NCBI GenBank assembly: GCA_943788935.1
Contig: CALSSE010000013.1
Coordinates: forward strand, 124,001 to 188,000
Source of the DNA: an uncultured bacterium
GTDB lineage: Bacteria > Myxococcota_A > Bradymonadia > UBA7976 > VGTA01
Direction: 5' to 3'
DNA length: 64,000 nucleotides
In this document: piece after piece, positions 36,674 through 45,528 of the stretch
Layout: every line of letters begins with the position of its first letter
How positions within the stretch are numbered: the stretch's first letter is position 1
Translations under genes and position numbers: made by a program
The notes under the pieces: model-generated
The model's input: the letters and a program-made list of their open reading frames with translations, nothing else
The model's database searches: none
Told to the model about the DNA's origin: nothing

Positions 36674-36690
36674 GCCTGCCCTCGCAGGCG
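36674..36690 (+). other. Small hairpin upstream of the coiled-coil gene
   Basis: GCCTGC and GCAGGC are separated by four bases just ahead of the start at 36706, within the 196-bp gap 36510-36705 that otherwise shows only AT-rich sequence. It may be a leader hairpin or the end of an upstream transcript. Confidence 0.3.
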
Positions 36691-36705
36691 TACTAGAGAG
36701 AATAT

Positions 36706-37278
36706 ATGCTTATCAATCGAGCGATTAACACGATTATGCAGAGTGAACTGATCGGTAAAGTCCTCCAACATGAGGCCTTTATTGAGAGTATCCTCAAAGC
36801 GGTCACCACCTCTCTTGAGGCGAAAGATGCCTTCAGCGCCCGCTACGAAACTATTTTACGAAGCGTCGGACTCGTCACTAGCACCCAACTCGACGTCCTC
36901 AAAGAGATGCTAGACGCTCTCAATCAAGAGGCGGATGCTCTGCGAGAGCAGCTCGATCACGCGGCTCAAAGCACCAGAAGTTTAAGACAGCGCGCTAGTA
37001 AAGCAGAAGCAGAGCTCGCCCAAGCGATCGCTGACTTAGAGAGCGCTCAGGCCGAGCTCACTTCGCTTAAAGCGAAGACAAAGGTAACCTCAAAGTCTAA
37101 AGCGAAACCCAAGACTCAAGCGAAGCCTACACCAAAGCCTGCCGCGGCGACGTGGTCTCCGACGATGACTAAGGCAGAGCTAATAGAAATCGCTAAATCC
37201 CTCGGTATGAAGGTCAGCACCAAGGTAAAGAAGACTGACCTCATCAACCGACTCGGCGCCCTAGCGGGCGATCACTGA
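36706..37278 (+). CDS. Coiled-coil protein with C-terminal SAP/Rho-N-like motif
   Basis: 190 residues. Residues about 60-125 form a strong coiled coil (LKEMLDALNQEADALREQ..., AELAQAIADLESAQAELTSL). A Lys/Pro-rich linker follows, and the last 35 residues (MTKAELIEIAKSLGMKVS, then KKTDLINRL) look like the SAP or Rho N-terminal fold that binds nucleic acid. The N-terminal 50 residues resemble a helical dimerisation region found in polyhydroxyalkanoate granule-associated (phasin-like) or nucleoid-associated proteins, but I cannot decide between them. The next gene is 24 bp downstream. Confidence 0.65.
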   Translation: MLINRAINTIMQSELIGKVLQHEAFIESILKAVTTSLEAKDAFSARYETILRSVGLVTSTQLDVLKEMLDALNQEADALREQLDHAAQSTRSLRQRASKAEAELAQAIADLESAQAELTSLKAKTKVTSKSKAKPKTQAKPTPKPAAATWSPTMTKAELIEIAKSLGMKVSTKVKKTDLINRLGALAGDH

Positions 37279-37302
37279 CTCTCTACTCCCCGCTGATCAT
37301 CT

Positions 37303-37638
37303 ATGAGAAACGCACATTTTTATCTAAAACTTACCCCCGATGAGCTCTTGGAGTACTACCAAGGATATAAAAAATATGTGAGGGTGAAGACCTTTCAGGG
37401 GTACTCAATTCAGTTTAGAGCGGATCATCTCCGGCAATGGGTTAAGCCCTATGGGATTAATGGTGAATTTGAGATCCGCTTTGACGATCAGAATAAATTC
37501 GCCGGACTGTATTTATACCGTGATTTCGGGGGAGGAACGAGCGTTCAGAGCGCTAAGTCATCCGACCCCCCTCCCAAGAAAACAACTCCACCCAATGGAC
37601 CCAACCAGCGTCGCCGAGGATTCAAGACCTCTATCTGA
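37303..37638 (+). CDS. DUF2835 family protein
   Basis: 111 residues. The first 75 match the DUF2835 pattern: FYLKLTPDELLEYYQG, then VRVKTFQGYSIQFRADHLRQWV, and YGINGEFEIRFDDQNKFAGL. The remaining C-terminus is a Pro/Lys/Arg-rich tail. Function unknown; small cytoplasmic protein. Probably co-transcribed with the coiled-coil gene upstream. Confidence 0.8.
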   Translation: MRNAHFYLKLTPDELLEYYQGYKKYVRVKTFQGYSIQFRADHLRQWVKPYGINGEFEIRFDDQNKFAGLYLYRDFGGGTSVQSAKSSDPPPKKTTPPNGPNQRRRGFKTSI

Positions 37639-37673
37639 CGTTAGAGTGCAATGTGCTGGATCTTAGTCGGGTC

Positions 37674-38246
37674 TTAGGCGAGCTCTATCCCATCCTCAGT
37701 GAGCGCGGTAATCTGAGCAAGGCTGTGAATGGGAACGTCGCATTCAGACAAGAGCTTACGTCCATGTTCAAAAGTCTTCTCGACCAGCGCTCCTATACCG
37801 ACTAGGGTCGCGCCTGCTTGGTCACAGAGGTCAACTAAGCCCTTAATCGTCTGTCCACTCGCGAGGAAATCATCAATAATTAATACTCGCTCACCTGCCC
37901 CTAAGAACTCAGGAGAGACCATCAGGGGCGTAATGCTCCCTTTAGTATGCGAAGGCGCGAGGGCCATATAGGCATTCTCAGGCATCGTCACCGGTCTCTT
38001 TTTACGGGCATATACAACTTTACATTGAAGAGCTGAGGCGGTCATCAACGCCGGCGCAATCCCCGATATTTCTGCGGTTAAGACAAGATCAGGTTGAGTC
38101 TCACGAAAGAGATCAGCGAAAGCGATGCCACATTGTTGCATCAAGGCCGCATCAACGCGATGGTTGATAAATCCATCTACTTTGAGGATCCCATTTCCTA
38201 AATTTTTTCCCTCAGTACGTATCTTTTCAACGAGCTCAATAAGCAT
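37674..38246 (-). CDS. xpt: Xanthine phosphoribosyltransferase
   Basis: 190 residues, matching the Bacillus-type Xpt length. It begins MLIELVEKIRTEGKNLGNGILKVDGFINH, a stretch characteristic of this family, and has the PRPP-binding loop RVLIIDDFLASGQTIKGL. TAEISGIAPAL is the conserved hood/purine site region. It converts xanthine and PRPP to XMP in purine salvage. The upstream region on this strand (38247-38400) was inspected for a purine riboswitch and none was convincing. Confidence 0.93.
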   Translation of the reverse strand: MLIELVEKIRTEGKNLGNGILKVDGFINHRVDAALMQQCGIAFADLFRETQPDLVLTAEISGIAPALMTASALQCKVVYARKKRPVTMPENAYMALAPSHTKGSITPLMVSPEFLGAGERVLIIDDFLASGQTIKGLVDLCDQAGATLVGIGALVEKTFEHGRKLLSECDVPIHSLAQITALTEDGIELA

Positions 38247-38536
38247 AAATGATGATCTCTTTCTCAGCGGGCTTGAGTATTTCTAACCGTCTACTTTTGA
38301 TAGAATATCTTAACAGTCGGCTTATAGACTGAGTCTTAGTACAACGCAATAGCGAGGCGTAGGTTGTTCCTCATCGACCCCTCTTCTTTACTGATCACAT
38401 CGCCTCAAGCGATGCACATCTCATCCAAGTATAAAGCCTTGTCGCTTTAGCGAAACTAGCATACATAAACACTGATCTATGTAGAGGTGTAGAGACATAG
38501 ATAAGCAGACGAATCGATGAGAAGATGAGGTGACAC

Positions 38537-39622
38537 ATGTCTGAGAATACCGCTGAGAATACCGCTGAGAATACCGCTGAGAACACCGCTGAGAATATAT
38601 CGACCTCTCATCAAGTGTCGGGAAACTCCGATTCCACAGAGCGATTGTGGGACATGCTGCCGGCATCACTCCCCGATCGTTCAGAGAGCGCAGAGGTGAT
38701 CGATACTGAACTAGCGACACTCCCCGCCATGAAGAGTATGTATCTTAAAGCACTTAAGCGCCGACCTGGCCTCCACCGCGGAGAGAGTATCCCCCCGCTT
38801 CAAGTCGAGAGCGTTTTGTCGATCGACTCACCTTGGCTTAAGCGATACCTCAAAGTCTGTGGTTGGGCAGAATCAGCTGAACGAATTGACGATCCACCAC
38901 TCCCCATCACTGCACCACAAACACTCGCCGCTCCACTGCATATGTATCTCCTCACTCACCCCCTTTTTCCCGCTTCAACCCTCGGCGTCGTCCACGCTGC
39001 GAATCAAATGATCGCTACTCGTCACCTCGACCTCTCTGCCCCTCTTCGTCTCCGTGGTTGGATCGGTGAGACTCGATGGAAAGCGAGAGGGTTCGAGGTC
39101 GACCTACACACCGCGGTGATGTCTCACGGTGAAGACTCTCCCTCTTGGCTCGGAAAAACGACGGTATTTAGATCGGTCAAGGAGAGAGAAGAGCGACCTC
39201 GCGCCGCGAGCGTCGAAGACCCTATCATTGAAGGAGAGCGCAGCGACTTAAACCTCCCCGCCGACCTTGGGAGACGTTTCGCTCCAATCGCGGGTGATTA
39301 TAATCCTATACATCTCTATCCACTCACCGCTCGCCTCTTTGGTTTTAAGAGACCTATTATTCATGGTATGTGGACGATCGCTCATCTCCTTCAAAGAGGA
39401 TATCCTCACGCAGAAGAGGCTCAATTGGGTCGAATGAGCGTTCTCTTTCGACGTCCGTTGTCTCTACCTCTAAACTCAAATGCTCTCCTCATGAGCACCA
39501 ACAACGGGAGACTCCTACAGGCCTTAGATCATCGAGGTAAGCTAGCGGTCAGCGCTGCCTTCTGCCCTCTTGATGAAGGCCCCATGGCGACCTCTACCCC
39601 TGTATCACCCACGACCTCGTGA
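38537..39622 (+). CDS. MaoC-like hot-dog dehydratase family protein
   Basis: 361 residues from ATG 38537 with GAGGTGA five bases upstream. The C-terminal half carries the MaoC signature: FAPIAGDYNPIHLYPLTARLFGFKRPIIHGMW, which includes the Asp and His catalytic pair of (R)-specific enoyl-CoA hydratases. The N-terminal half likely holds a second, diverged hot-dog fold (AASTLGVVHAANQMI-type region). The N-terminus begins with four ENTA repeats of 12 bp. Substrate would be an acyl-CoA or acyl carrier thioester. The stop overlaps the GTG of the next gene (GTGA). Confidence 0.78.
   Translation: MSENTAENTAENTAENTAENISTSHQVSGNSDSTERLWDMLPASLPDRSESAEVIDTELATLPAMKSMYLKALKRRPGLHRGESIPPLQVESVLSIDSPWLKRYLKVCGWAESAERIDDPPLPITAPQTLAAPLHMYLLTHPLFPASTLGVVHAANQMIATRHLDLSAPLRLRGWIGETRWKARGFEVDLHTAVMSHGEDSPSWLGKTTVFRSVKEREERPRAASVEDPIIEGERSDLNLPADLGRRFAPIAGDYNPIHLYPLTARLFGFKRPIIHGMWTIAHLLQRGYPHAEEAQLGRMSVLFRRPLSLPLNSNALLMSTNNGRLLQALDHRGKLAVSAAFCPLDEGPMATSTPVSPTTS
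38543..38590. repeat. 12-bp tandem repeat, four copies, after the maoC-like start
   Basis: Four units of GAGAATACCGCT (one C change) encode ENTA repeats directly after the initiator Met-Ser. Confidence 0.95.
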
Positions 39623-40872
39623 GCGACCGACAAAGAATAATACGAGAGGTCGAGTCTGACCTCTCCATAGAGCTTAGAGCGATCTCTCTCTCTCGTTCGT
39701 CACGCCAGAGTAAGCAGCTTATCCTCTCACGACTCTCGGCCCATGCTAAACCGGGAGAGTTGGTCGCTCTACTAGGAGAGAGCGGCGTCGGTAAGAGCAG
39801 CCTTATTCGTCTCATCGCGGGATTGGAATCACTCTACGACGGAGAGCTTTACGCCATGGGTCATCGCCTTCAAGGTCATGGCTATTCATGCCCACCCGAA
39901 AGACGCTCAATGGCCTATTGTCCCCAAGAGCACTTGTTATTCCCTCATATGACAGTCTCCGACAATATCTCTTTAGCTCTCCCGACCTCCATGAGAGTCC
40001 CTCAACAAGATCTCGTCAGTCAAGTCCTAGACCTTGTAGAATTACCCAAGGCCCATAACCGGTGGCCTCATGAGCTTTCAGGAGGTCAGCAACGCCGGAT
40101 CGCGCTGGCGAGAGCGCTGGCGAGAGCGCTGGCGATAGAGTCCTCCTTACTCCTCCTCGATGAGCCCTTTAGCTCCTTAGATATTCAGCTCTCTATTCGT
40201 ATACAAACCCGCCTGTTTAAGCTCTTAAAAAACCATGATACGACTATTATTTGGTCTACTCATCTTCTCTCTCATGCTCTCGATCATGCTGATCGACTCT
40301 GGGTCCTAGAGAATGGTCAAAACTTATATAACGCCCCTCCTCGCTCTCTGTATCACCACCCACCCTCTCGAGGGGTCGCTGAGCTCTTAGGCGAGGTAGA
40401 GTGGTTTAAGAGCACGCAAGTCGCAACTTGGGGTGCTCACTGGCAGACTTTTATCTCTCATAGCGATCCGAATAGCGATCCTCGCAGCGATGAAAAGGTA
40501 GAGCGAGTGATCGGTTTTCGACCGGCTTTATGGTCACTCCTCTCCTCGACTTCACCCAAAACCTCTCTATCGATTGACACCACCTCCTCTCCGCTGAGTG
40601 AACTCTCTTCAATCGGCTCAGAGTTTGGTTCGTCAGAGACCTTATTCGCGCTCACAGGCGTCATCATTGAGAGTAGAGGAGGGCTTTTTTCTCAAGAGCT
40701 AAAGATCCTCATCGACCCCTCGTCTAGAGCGAGTGTAGAGACAGAAGACTTGCGTAGTACACTCTTAATACGTATGAATCACTCTCGTATTATAGGGTCC
40801 ACCAACCAAACAGTTTGTCTACATTATCTAGGCGAGCCTTTGGTATATAGACGTCTTGGAGAGAGCGCATGA
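39619..40872 (+). CDS. ABC transporter ATP-binding protein (PotA/FbpC-like), no permease nearby
   Basis: 417 residues from GTG 39619, overlapping the preceding stop. Walker A is LGESGVGKSSL, the Q-loop is near YCPQEHLLFP, the signature is ELSGGQQRRIALARAL, and Walker B is SSLLLLDEPFSSLD. The H-loop lies in IIWSTHLLSHALDHADR. The C-terminal 150 residues form a TOBE-like domain (RVIGFRPALW, VIIESRGGLF). The helix after the signature contains an extra ALAR repeat, from a 12-bp duplication. Such ATPases pair with type I import permeases for iron, thiosulfate/sulfate or polyamines, but no permease or binding protein gene is adjacent here. Confidence 0.85.
   Translation: MSDRQRIIREVESDLSIELRAISLSRSSRQSKQLILSRLSAHAKPGELVALLGESGVGKSSLIRLIAGLESLYDGELYAMGHRLQGHGYSCPPERRSMAYCPQEHLLFPHMTVSDNISLALPTSMRVPQQDLVSQVLDLVELPKAHNRWPHELSGGQQRRIALARALARALAIESSLLLLDEPFSSLDIQLSIRIQTRLFKLLKNHDTTIIWSTHLLSHALDHADRLWVLENGQNLYNAPPRSLYHHPPSRGVAELLGEVEWFKSTQVATWGAHWQTFISHSDPNSDPRSDEKVERVIGFRPALWSLLSSTSPKTSLSIDTTSSPLSELSSIGSEFGSSETLFALTGVIIESRGGLFSQELKILIDPSSRASVETEDLRSTLLIRMNHSRIIGSTNQTVCLHYLGEPLVYRRLGESA
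40102..40137. repeat. 12-bp tandem repeat, three copies, in the ABC signature helix
   Basis: Units of GCGCTGGCGAGA, the third with a T, encode ALAR, ALAR and ALAI immediately after the LSGGQQ signature. Most family members have only two such turns, so one copy is extra. Confidence 0.9.
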
Positions 40873-43007
40873 GAGGAGTGTCGAAGTCGCGATGGATCAA
40901 GTCGCGATGGATCAGAGCGTTGGTCTCTCGAGTCGCAGCCACTCTCATTTGTGGGTTAGCGAGCGCTTGCGCTCCTCACCTATGGCTACAAGAAGCGCAT
41001 TTCCTCTCCCATGAAGGAGAGCTCTCTGCTGCTCTAGAAAGATATGAAGATAGCCTCCTCTCAGGGCGCTCAAGCGATGGTGTTTATCAGAAGGCAGAGC
41101 TTGTTTTAGAGTCTATGATCGCTCAAAAAATTGGGCATATCGAGAAGCTCCGTGACCGAGTCTCTCTCTCCGACCTCTGCGCTGCGCTCCTCGACCTCGA
41201 GCGGCTGTCTCCTCTAGCAATTGACCAGCTACAGCTCAGCGCCTTTGGTCTTATCGGCGTGAGTCCCATAGTGACCCAGACCTCTCCTCAACACCTCTTG
41301 AAACACCTCTCTAGTTTGGAGCGACAGAGTCGTTGTCCTGTAGCAGGTCTCTGGGTCAATGAGTGGAGGTTAACCTCTTCTCTTGAAATCGCGCTCAAGT
41401 CGCTTGAGACCTCAGAGCTATCGATCGAACAACTCAGCTTTTTCTCTCAGTTTTTAGAGACTCTACGCCCTCTCTCCGCTCCTCACTCTCTTAGCCATGA
41501 GCTGAGTCACGCGATTCAACAAGAGAGAGATCACTATTGGAGAAAACTCATTATTGAGCTCATCGATCAGAGAAGCTGGGGGCTCGCCTGGGCCTATCAT
41601 CGATTAGCCTCCCGTACTCAGAAGTTCTCAAATGTACCTTGGTTAGCTTCCTCAATGATGTATGAAGTGATTGATGATGAACTCGATTGGACATTGAACA
41701 GACTTTTGCAAGAGACCTCCTCTATCTCTCCATCTTCCCTTTCTACCTCTTTATATACCTACTTTAATGAAGACCCTCTCGCCTCCGCTTGGTTAAAGCA
41801 CTCTTCACCTGTCCAGTCCTCAAAGAAAAACTCGAGTTTTGGCGGAGAGCGAGGAGAGACTTATCAATCACTCTTAAGTGGAGAGAGCCTCTCACTCACC
41901 TTCATCGAAGAAAAGCTCAAGTGCGATTTTACCAAGACCAAGGTCTCACGTGAGATCCGCTATGAAGAGCCCGAAGGTCGAGTGCTATCACCTCAGTATG
42001 TGAGTCAGCTGAAGCGAGTTGAAACCTCTCAAGCCGCCTATGAGGAAGCACAATCTGAACTTGAAGAACTCGAACGCTCACTGCTCGTCGCTCAAGCTGA
42101 TCTAGAAGAGTTTACCGCTCAAAAGCTAAAGGGGGTTCAGCGTAAAGCGAAGCGGCAAGGAGAACGGTTCACTCAGCTCCTTAAGAGTCGAGATCGCCAC
42201 TTGATTAAGATTAATAAGCGCCGAGAGGAGTATCATTGGGGGCCACCTCCCCCAAGTCTCACTAAAGAGATTATCATGTTGCAAGAGTCTCTCTCTCCTC
42301 TAGTGAAACAAATTGAGCAACTCACGATTGGCTTAGAGATCACCCAAAGTGCACTCGAGGATACTCAGTCTCGACAGCTTAAACGTCGCGAAGAGGTCAC
42401 TCGTCTCTCAGGCTATCTAGTCAAGACCGTCGCTCGTATGGATAAGGCTGCGCTGCGTCTCGATGAGCGTGAAGAGCACCTAAAAGGCCTCCCAAAGTTT
42501 CAACAGTCCTCGTCACAGAGCGTCTTCCGCTATCCGGCGATCGAAGAGACGATGAGCTGCTCATTAGGGATCAGCGCTCGGTCTTCGACCGCGCCAACTC
42601 AAGTGTTATGGACTGGAGAAGAGCGGCTTTCTACACAATATTTGATCCATAGATCTTACCCAAAGTATGGGGTAAAACCCTTGAAAAGCGCACAGAAAGA
42701 GAGCCGACGCGAGCTCTTAGGGAGAGGTCGGGCTCTCCTCGTGCGTCGCGCTCATCGATGGCTTAAGCAAAGCAGTATAGCCCGACTCATTGAGCGAGGA
42801 AAGACCCTCTTAAAGGATGAGTCGGTCTCGCTGAGCGATGAGTCGGTCTCGCTGAGCGATGAATCTATCGCTCTCCTCACCTATCTCAGCCCCGAGCCTT
42901 TTCTGAAGCACCTCACCGAGAGGCTAAGAAATCGATTAGATCTCAATGTCCCTCTCCTCGCTCTTCAAGCCCCTCTCGCCACTCCCTCTCCTCTGAGCCC
43001 CTATTGA
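40869..43007 (+). CDS. Coiled-coil lipoprotein of unknown function
   Basis: 712 residues; the start ATG overlaps the ABC gene stop (ATGA). A signal peptide ends in a lipobox (GLASAC). The middle third (about residues 380-570) is a long coiled coil with heptads (QAAYEEAQSELEELERSLL, LVAQADLEEFTAQKLKG, VKQIEQLTIGLEITQSALED). The flanks are helical and the C-terminus carries a duplicated DESVSLS segment. The overlap with the ABC ATPase gene suggests coupling, perhaps an envelope partner of that ATPase, though the ATPase is cytoplasmic. Family not recognised. Alternatively the two are only co-transcribed. Confidence 0.6.
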   Translation: MRGVSKSRWIKSRWIRALVSRVAATLICGLASACAPHLWLQEAHFLSHEGELSAALERYEDSLLSGRSSDGVYQKAELVLESMIAQKIGHIEKLRDRVSLSDLCAALLDLERLSPLAIDQLQLSAFGLIGVSPIVTQTSPQHLLKHLSSLERQSRCPVAGLWVNEWRLTSSLEIALKSLETSELSIEQLSFFSQFLETLRPLSAPHSLSHELSHAIQQERDHYWRKLIIELIDQRSWGLAWAYHRLASRTQKFSNVPWLASSMMYEVIDDELDWTLNRLLQETSSISPSSLSTSLYTYFNEDPLASAWLKHSSPVQSSKKNSSFGGERGETYQSLLSGESLSLTFIEEKLKCDFTKTKVSREIRYEEPEGRVLSPQYVSQLKRVETSQAAYEEAQSELEELERSLLVAQADLEEFTAQKLKGVQRKAKRQGERFTQLLKSRDRHLIKINKRREEYHWGPPPPSLTKEIIMLQESLSPLVKQIEQLTIGLEITQSALEDTQSRQLKRREEVTRLSGYLVKTVARMDKAALRLDEREEHLKGLPKFQQSSSQSVFRYPAIEETMSCSLGISARSSTAPTQVLWTGEERLSTQYLIHRSYPKYGVKPLKSAQKESRRELLGRGRALLVRRAHRWLKQSSIARLIERGKTLLKDESVSLSDESVSLSDESIALLTYLSPEPFLKHLTERLRNRLDLNVPLLALQAPLATPSPLSPY
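42826..42867. repeat. 21-bp direct repeat, two copies plus a decayed third
   Basis: Two units of GATGAGTCGGTCTCGCTGAGC encode DESVSLS twice, with a third related DES segment following. Confidence 0.9.
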
Positions 43008-43030
43008 TTCTCGCGCTCAATCTCCTTTGT

Positions 43031-44665
43031 CTAATAGATCGTAAAATCCCAGCGGAGCTGAGCGAAGAGTCGGTCATGCTCCTCTAATCCAAAGAATGGC
43101 CCGAATGATTCACCGGTCAAATAATGGACATACCCGACCCCTAGTTTGAGTTGGTCGAGGAGTCGATAACTCAAGTCGGCTCTAACCAAACCGCCTCGCT
43201 CTGGTTGATGAAGAGCGGAGGGGCTCGCCCACTGGGGAGCGATCATAGAGAGCACGAGTCCAGCGCTGAAGCGTTCACGCCAAAAATTACGCTGCGCTCT
43301 CATGGCGATGATCTCTAAATTAGGAGGAATGAAGAAAGGCTCACTAGGAGCGTCTCCTATTAAGAAACCTCGCTGATATTCCACGCTCAATGTGGTGTCA
43401 GCAAAGCCGCTATAAGTCAGCCCACTTACGATCGTCAGCGTATCTACTTCAGCGACCTGAAGAGAGTTGATGTCCCCCTCTCCAGTATTACTTGGTCGAT
43501 CGATCGCCCCGACGACTTCTCCTTTCCATAAGAAATTCCCTAGAGGAGTCGCGAAAGTGAGGCCAGTAAGTGTGTAACGTGGATGGTCATAGGTGATCTC
43601 AATTTGATCTTGAGTCAAGAAGAGCGATACATCCATTGGGCCAATCACCCCCTGGGTATCTAACAATGAGGCGGCATATATCCCAAGATCGAAACCCGCT
43701 CCGCGATATTGATAGCGTAAAAATACACTCTGCGTCTTTGAGGAGACGCCTTCTCGTTGGTGAGCGAAGCGAAATTCCTTCTCTTTAAGGAGAGCAATAA
43801 ACGTTGGAGGGAGCATTGATGATGACTGACTCATAATCGCATTAAATGGGCTGTAGTCCGCTTGAGGTGGAACAAGTAAACCATAGTTCCCCTCATGACG
43901 AACCATCAGCTCTACGCTGTGAGCGTCCACAGAGAGCTGAAGCCTAGATAGCCAAACCGCAAGTTTCATATCATCTAAGTCAGCAACCCCTGGCTCACGC
44001 TGATCTTGAGGGTTGATCACATCCAAAGGGCTTAGGCCATCACTCTCTCCCCACGTCACTATTTGGCGTCCACTAGATAGAATCAAGCCCACACCAGCGA
44101 TCGTGAAACGCTTAGATATCGATTGAATACCCGGGATATACTGCGTCCGATATTCTTCTTCCTGTACAGGATCAAAAAATTCGTCAGACACGTCATAGAG
44201 CAGGTCATACTCAAGATGCCCCTCCATAGTGACTAACCAATCATCTCTCTTATATTTAGCGCTGAGATCGAAGCTCTGCCTCCCTTTAGCCCATGACTGG
44301 GCAAGGGGACGTTCACTCCACATCGCCCATTGGCTGCGCGCGAAGCCATCAACTCGAAGTGGGGATGGGGGAGGGGGTAGGGCGCTCGGCTTAAGCTCAA
44401 TGTCTGACAGATCGCCAAAGCCCCCCTCATCGAACCCTCCCTCATCGAACCCTCCCTCATCGAACCCTCCCTCATCAAAGCCACCCTCATCGCCCCCCCC
44501 ATCATGGTCGGTCGTTTTATGATTAGTCTTCGACGCTGACTGCTCTTGGGAAGTCTCTGACTCAGCATAAGCGACTGAGGTGAGCTCCCCCGGAGTGATG
44601 GCGATTGATACCACACACAGGACGGCAGTTAAGATTATACTCACGATCATACTCACCCTCACCAC
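43031..44665 (-). CDS. DUF1302-like outer-membrane protein with GGFDE repeats
   Basis: 544 residues. A signal peptide (VSIILTAVLCVVSIAI...) is followed by an acidic linker with repeated GGFDE units and a proline stretch. The rest is a beta barrel: LSSGRQIVTWGESDGLSPLD, then VINPQDQREPG, motifs of the DUF1302 barrels. Family members occur beside outer-membrane lipid transfer or MMPL-type systems in other bacteria. Here it is the last gene of an overlapping four-gene minus-strand set. The terminal strand ends in Phe-Thr-Ile-Tyr, an aromatic pattern typical of BAM-folded barrels. Confidence 0.72.
   Translation of the reverse strand: MVRVSMIVSIILTAVLCVVSIAITPGELTSVAYAESETSQEQSASKTNHKTTDHDGGGDEGGFDEGGFDEGGFDEGGFDEGGFGDLSDIELKPSALPPPPSPLRVDGFARSQWAMWSERPLAQSWAKGRQSFDLSAKYKRDDWLVTMEGHLEYDLLYDVSDEFFDPVQEEEYRTQYIPGIQSISKRFTIAGVGLILSSGRQIVTWGESDGLSPLDVINPQDQREPGVADLDDMKLAVWLSRLQLSVDAHSVELMVRHEGNYGLLVPPQADYSPFNAIMSQSSSMLPPTFIALLKEKEFRFAHQREGVSSKTQSVFLRYQYRGAGFDLGIYAASLLDTQGVIGPMDVSLFLTQDQIEITYDHPRYTLTGLTFATPLGNFLWKGEVVGAIDRPSNTGEGDINSLQVAEVDTLTIVSGLTYSGFADTTLSVEYQRGFLIGDAPSEPFFIPPNLEIIAMRAQRNFWRERFSAGLVLSMIAPQWASPSALHQPERGGLVRADLSYRLLDQLKLGVGYVHYLTGESFGPFFGLEEHDRLFAQLRWDFTIY
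44421..44495. repeat. 15-bp tandem repeat, about five copies, in the DUF1302-like gene
   Basis: Units of CCTCCCTCATCGAAC (plus orientation), clearest at 44436 and 44451, with diverged flanks, encode the GGFDE linker just after the signal peptide. Confidence 0.9.
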
Positions 44666-45528
44666 CCCATCTGTTTTAGTCCATCTCGAATCGACGCTAG
44701 CTCATTACGATATAACTCTCCCCCTACATCGCTTCTTGGGTTAATCAGAAGAGAGTCCCAGCTCTGGGAGAGGGCGAGCAGGATCGCTAAACGCCCAGGT
44801 AACTTAATAAAGTCACAGCCTCGTGGATCGATTAGATCTAGCGCGTCGAGATCACTAAAAATTGCTGCTGATCGATAATTAGTGATCGATTTAAAGTCTC
44901 TTAGACTCACAGAAGAGCTGATATGAGAGATCTCTTTAAGTCCCGTCTCTACCCATTGAGCATGACCGTTATCACTCAGTATACTCTGCGGAGGCGCAGA
45001 GCTCAAAGCGAGGAGAACCTCAGAGCGAACTACCGCCCAATAGACTTTTTGTCGCGAGGACATATCCCTCTCTTTGCTGAGCCGGCGCATCGCCTCAATG
45101 AGTCGTGGGTTACTTACCTCAACCCGATCTCCAAAGCGTTCATGGATGGCGATCGCCTCCTCTGAGCTCGCGTAAAGTTCGAGGCAGAGCGATAAGAGCT
45201 CTTGAGTCATCTCCTCTAAGTCATCTCGATCGTCAATGGTACTCTCTCTCACATAGGGCAGGGCTGCGTTCTTACGACGAAAGCCCAATTCATATAGTCG
45301 TTGGGCCTCGCTTTCCGAGAGTCGACGGTCTAGACAACGCCCCGCAGCGGCGCACACTTGCACCTCATCCTCATCTCGCGAGCCGCTGACAACAATAAAG
45401 CCGCGATCGCCTTGTAGGGTGAGTCGGTTCAGAGAACCTCCTCGACTTTTTATCCTCTGTAAGGCCCCCATCAAAGCCTCTCGTACGAGGTCTTCTCCTC
45501 CCACTTGGTCATCCATCTTATCTCCCAT
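44659..45528 (-). CDS. TY-Chap/SseB-like two-domain protein (tentative)
   Basis: 289 residues. The N-terminal half (GSLNRLTLQGDRGFIVVSGSRDEDEVQVCA... RRLSESEAQRLYELGFRR) resembles the T3SS/YbjN-type peptide-binding chaperone-like (TY-Chap) fold. The C-terminal half (AIFSDLDALDLIDPRGCDFIKLPGRLAILLALSQSWDSLLINPR) resembles the SseB N-terminal domain. Both assignments are by pattern, not alignment. No signal peptide, so it is cytoplasmic, unlike its three operon neighbours. Start overlaps the upstream gene end by 11 bp and its end overlaps the barrel gene by 7 bp. It may be a chaperone or a regulatory scaffold for the exported proteins. Confidence 0.55.
   Translation of the reverse strand: MGDKMDDQVGGEDLVREALMGALQRIKSRGGSLNRLTLQGDRGFIVVSGSRDEDEVQVCAAAGRCLDRRLSESEAQRLYELGFRRKNAALPYVRESTIDDRDDLEEMTQELLSLCLELYASSEEAIAIHERFGDRVEVSNPRLIEAMRRLSKERDMSSRQKVYWAVVRSEVLLALSSAPPQSILSDNGHAQWVETGLKEISHISSSVSLRDFKSITNYRSAAIFSDLDALDLIDPRGCDFIKLPGRLAILLALSQSWDSLLINPRSDVGGELYRNELASIRDGLKQMGW

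Noticed and set aside
38247..38400. Purine riboswitch upstream of xpt
   Set aside because: I could not find the conserved paired elements and core bases in the leader; without a covariance search the claim is not supportable.
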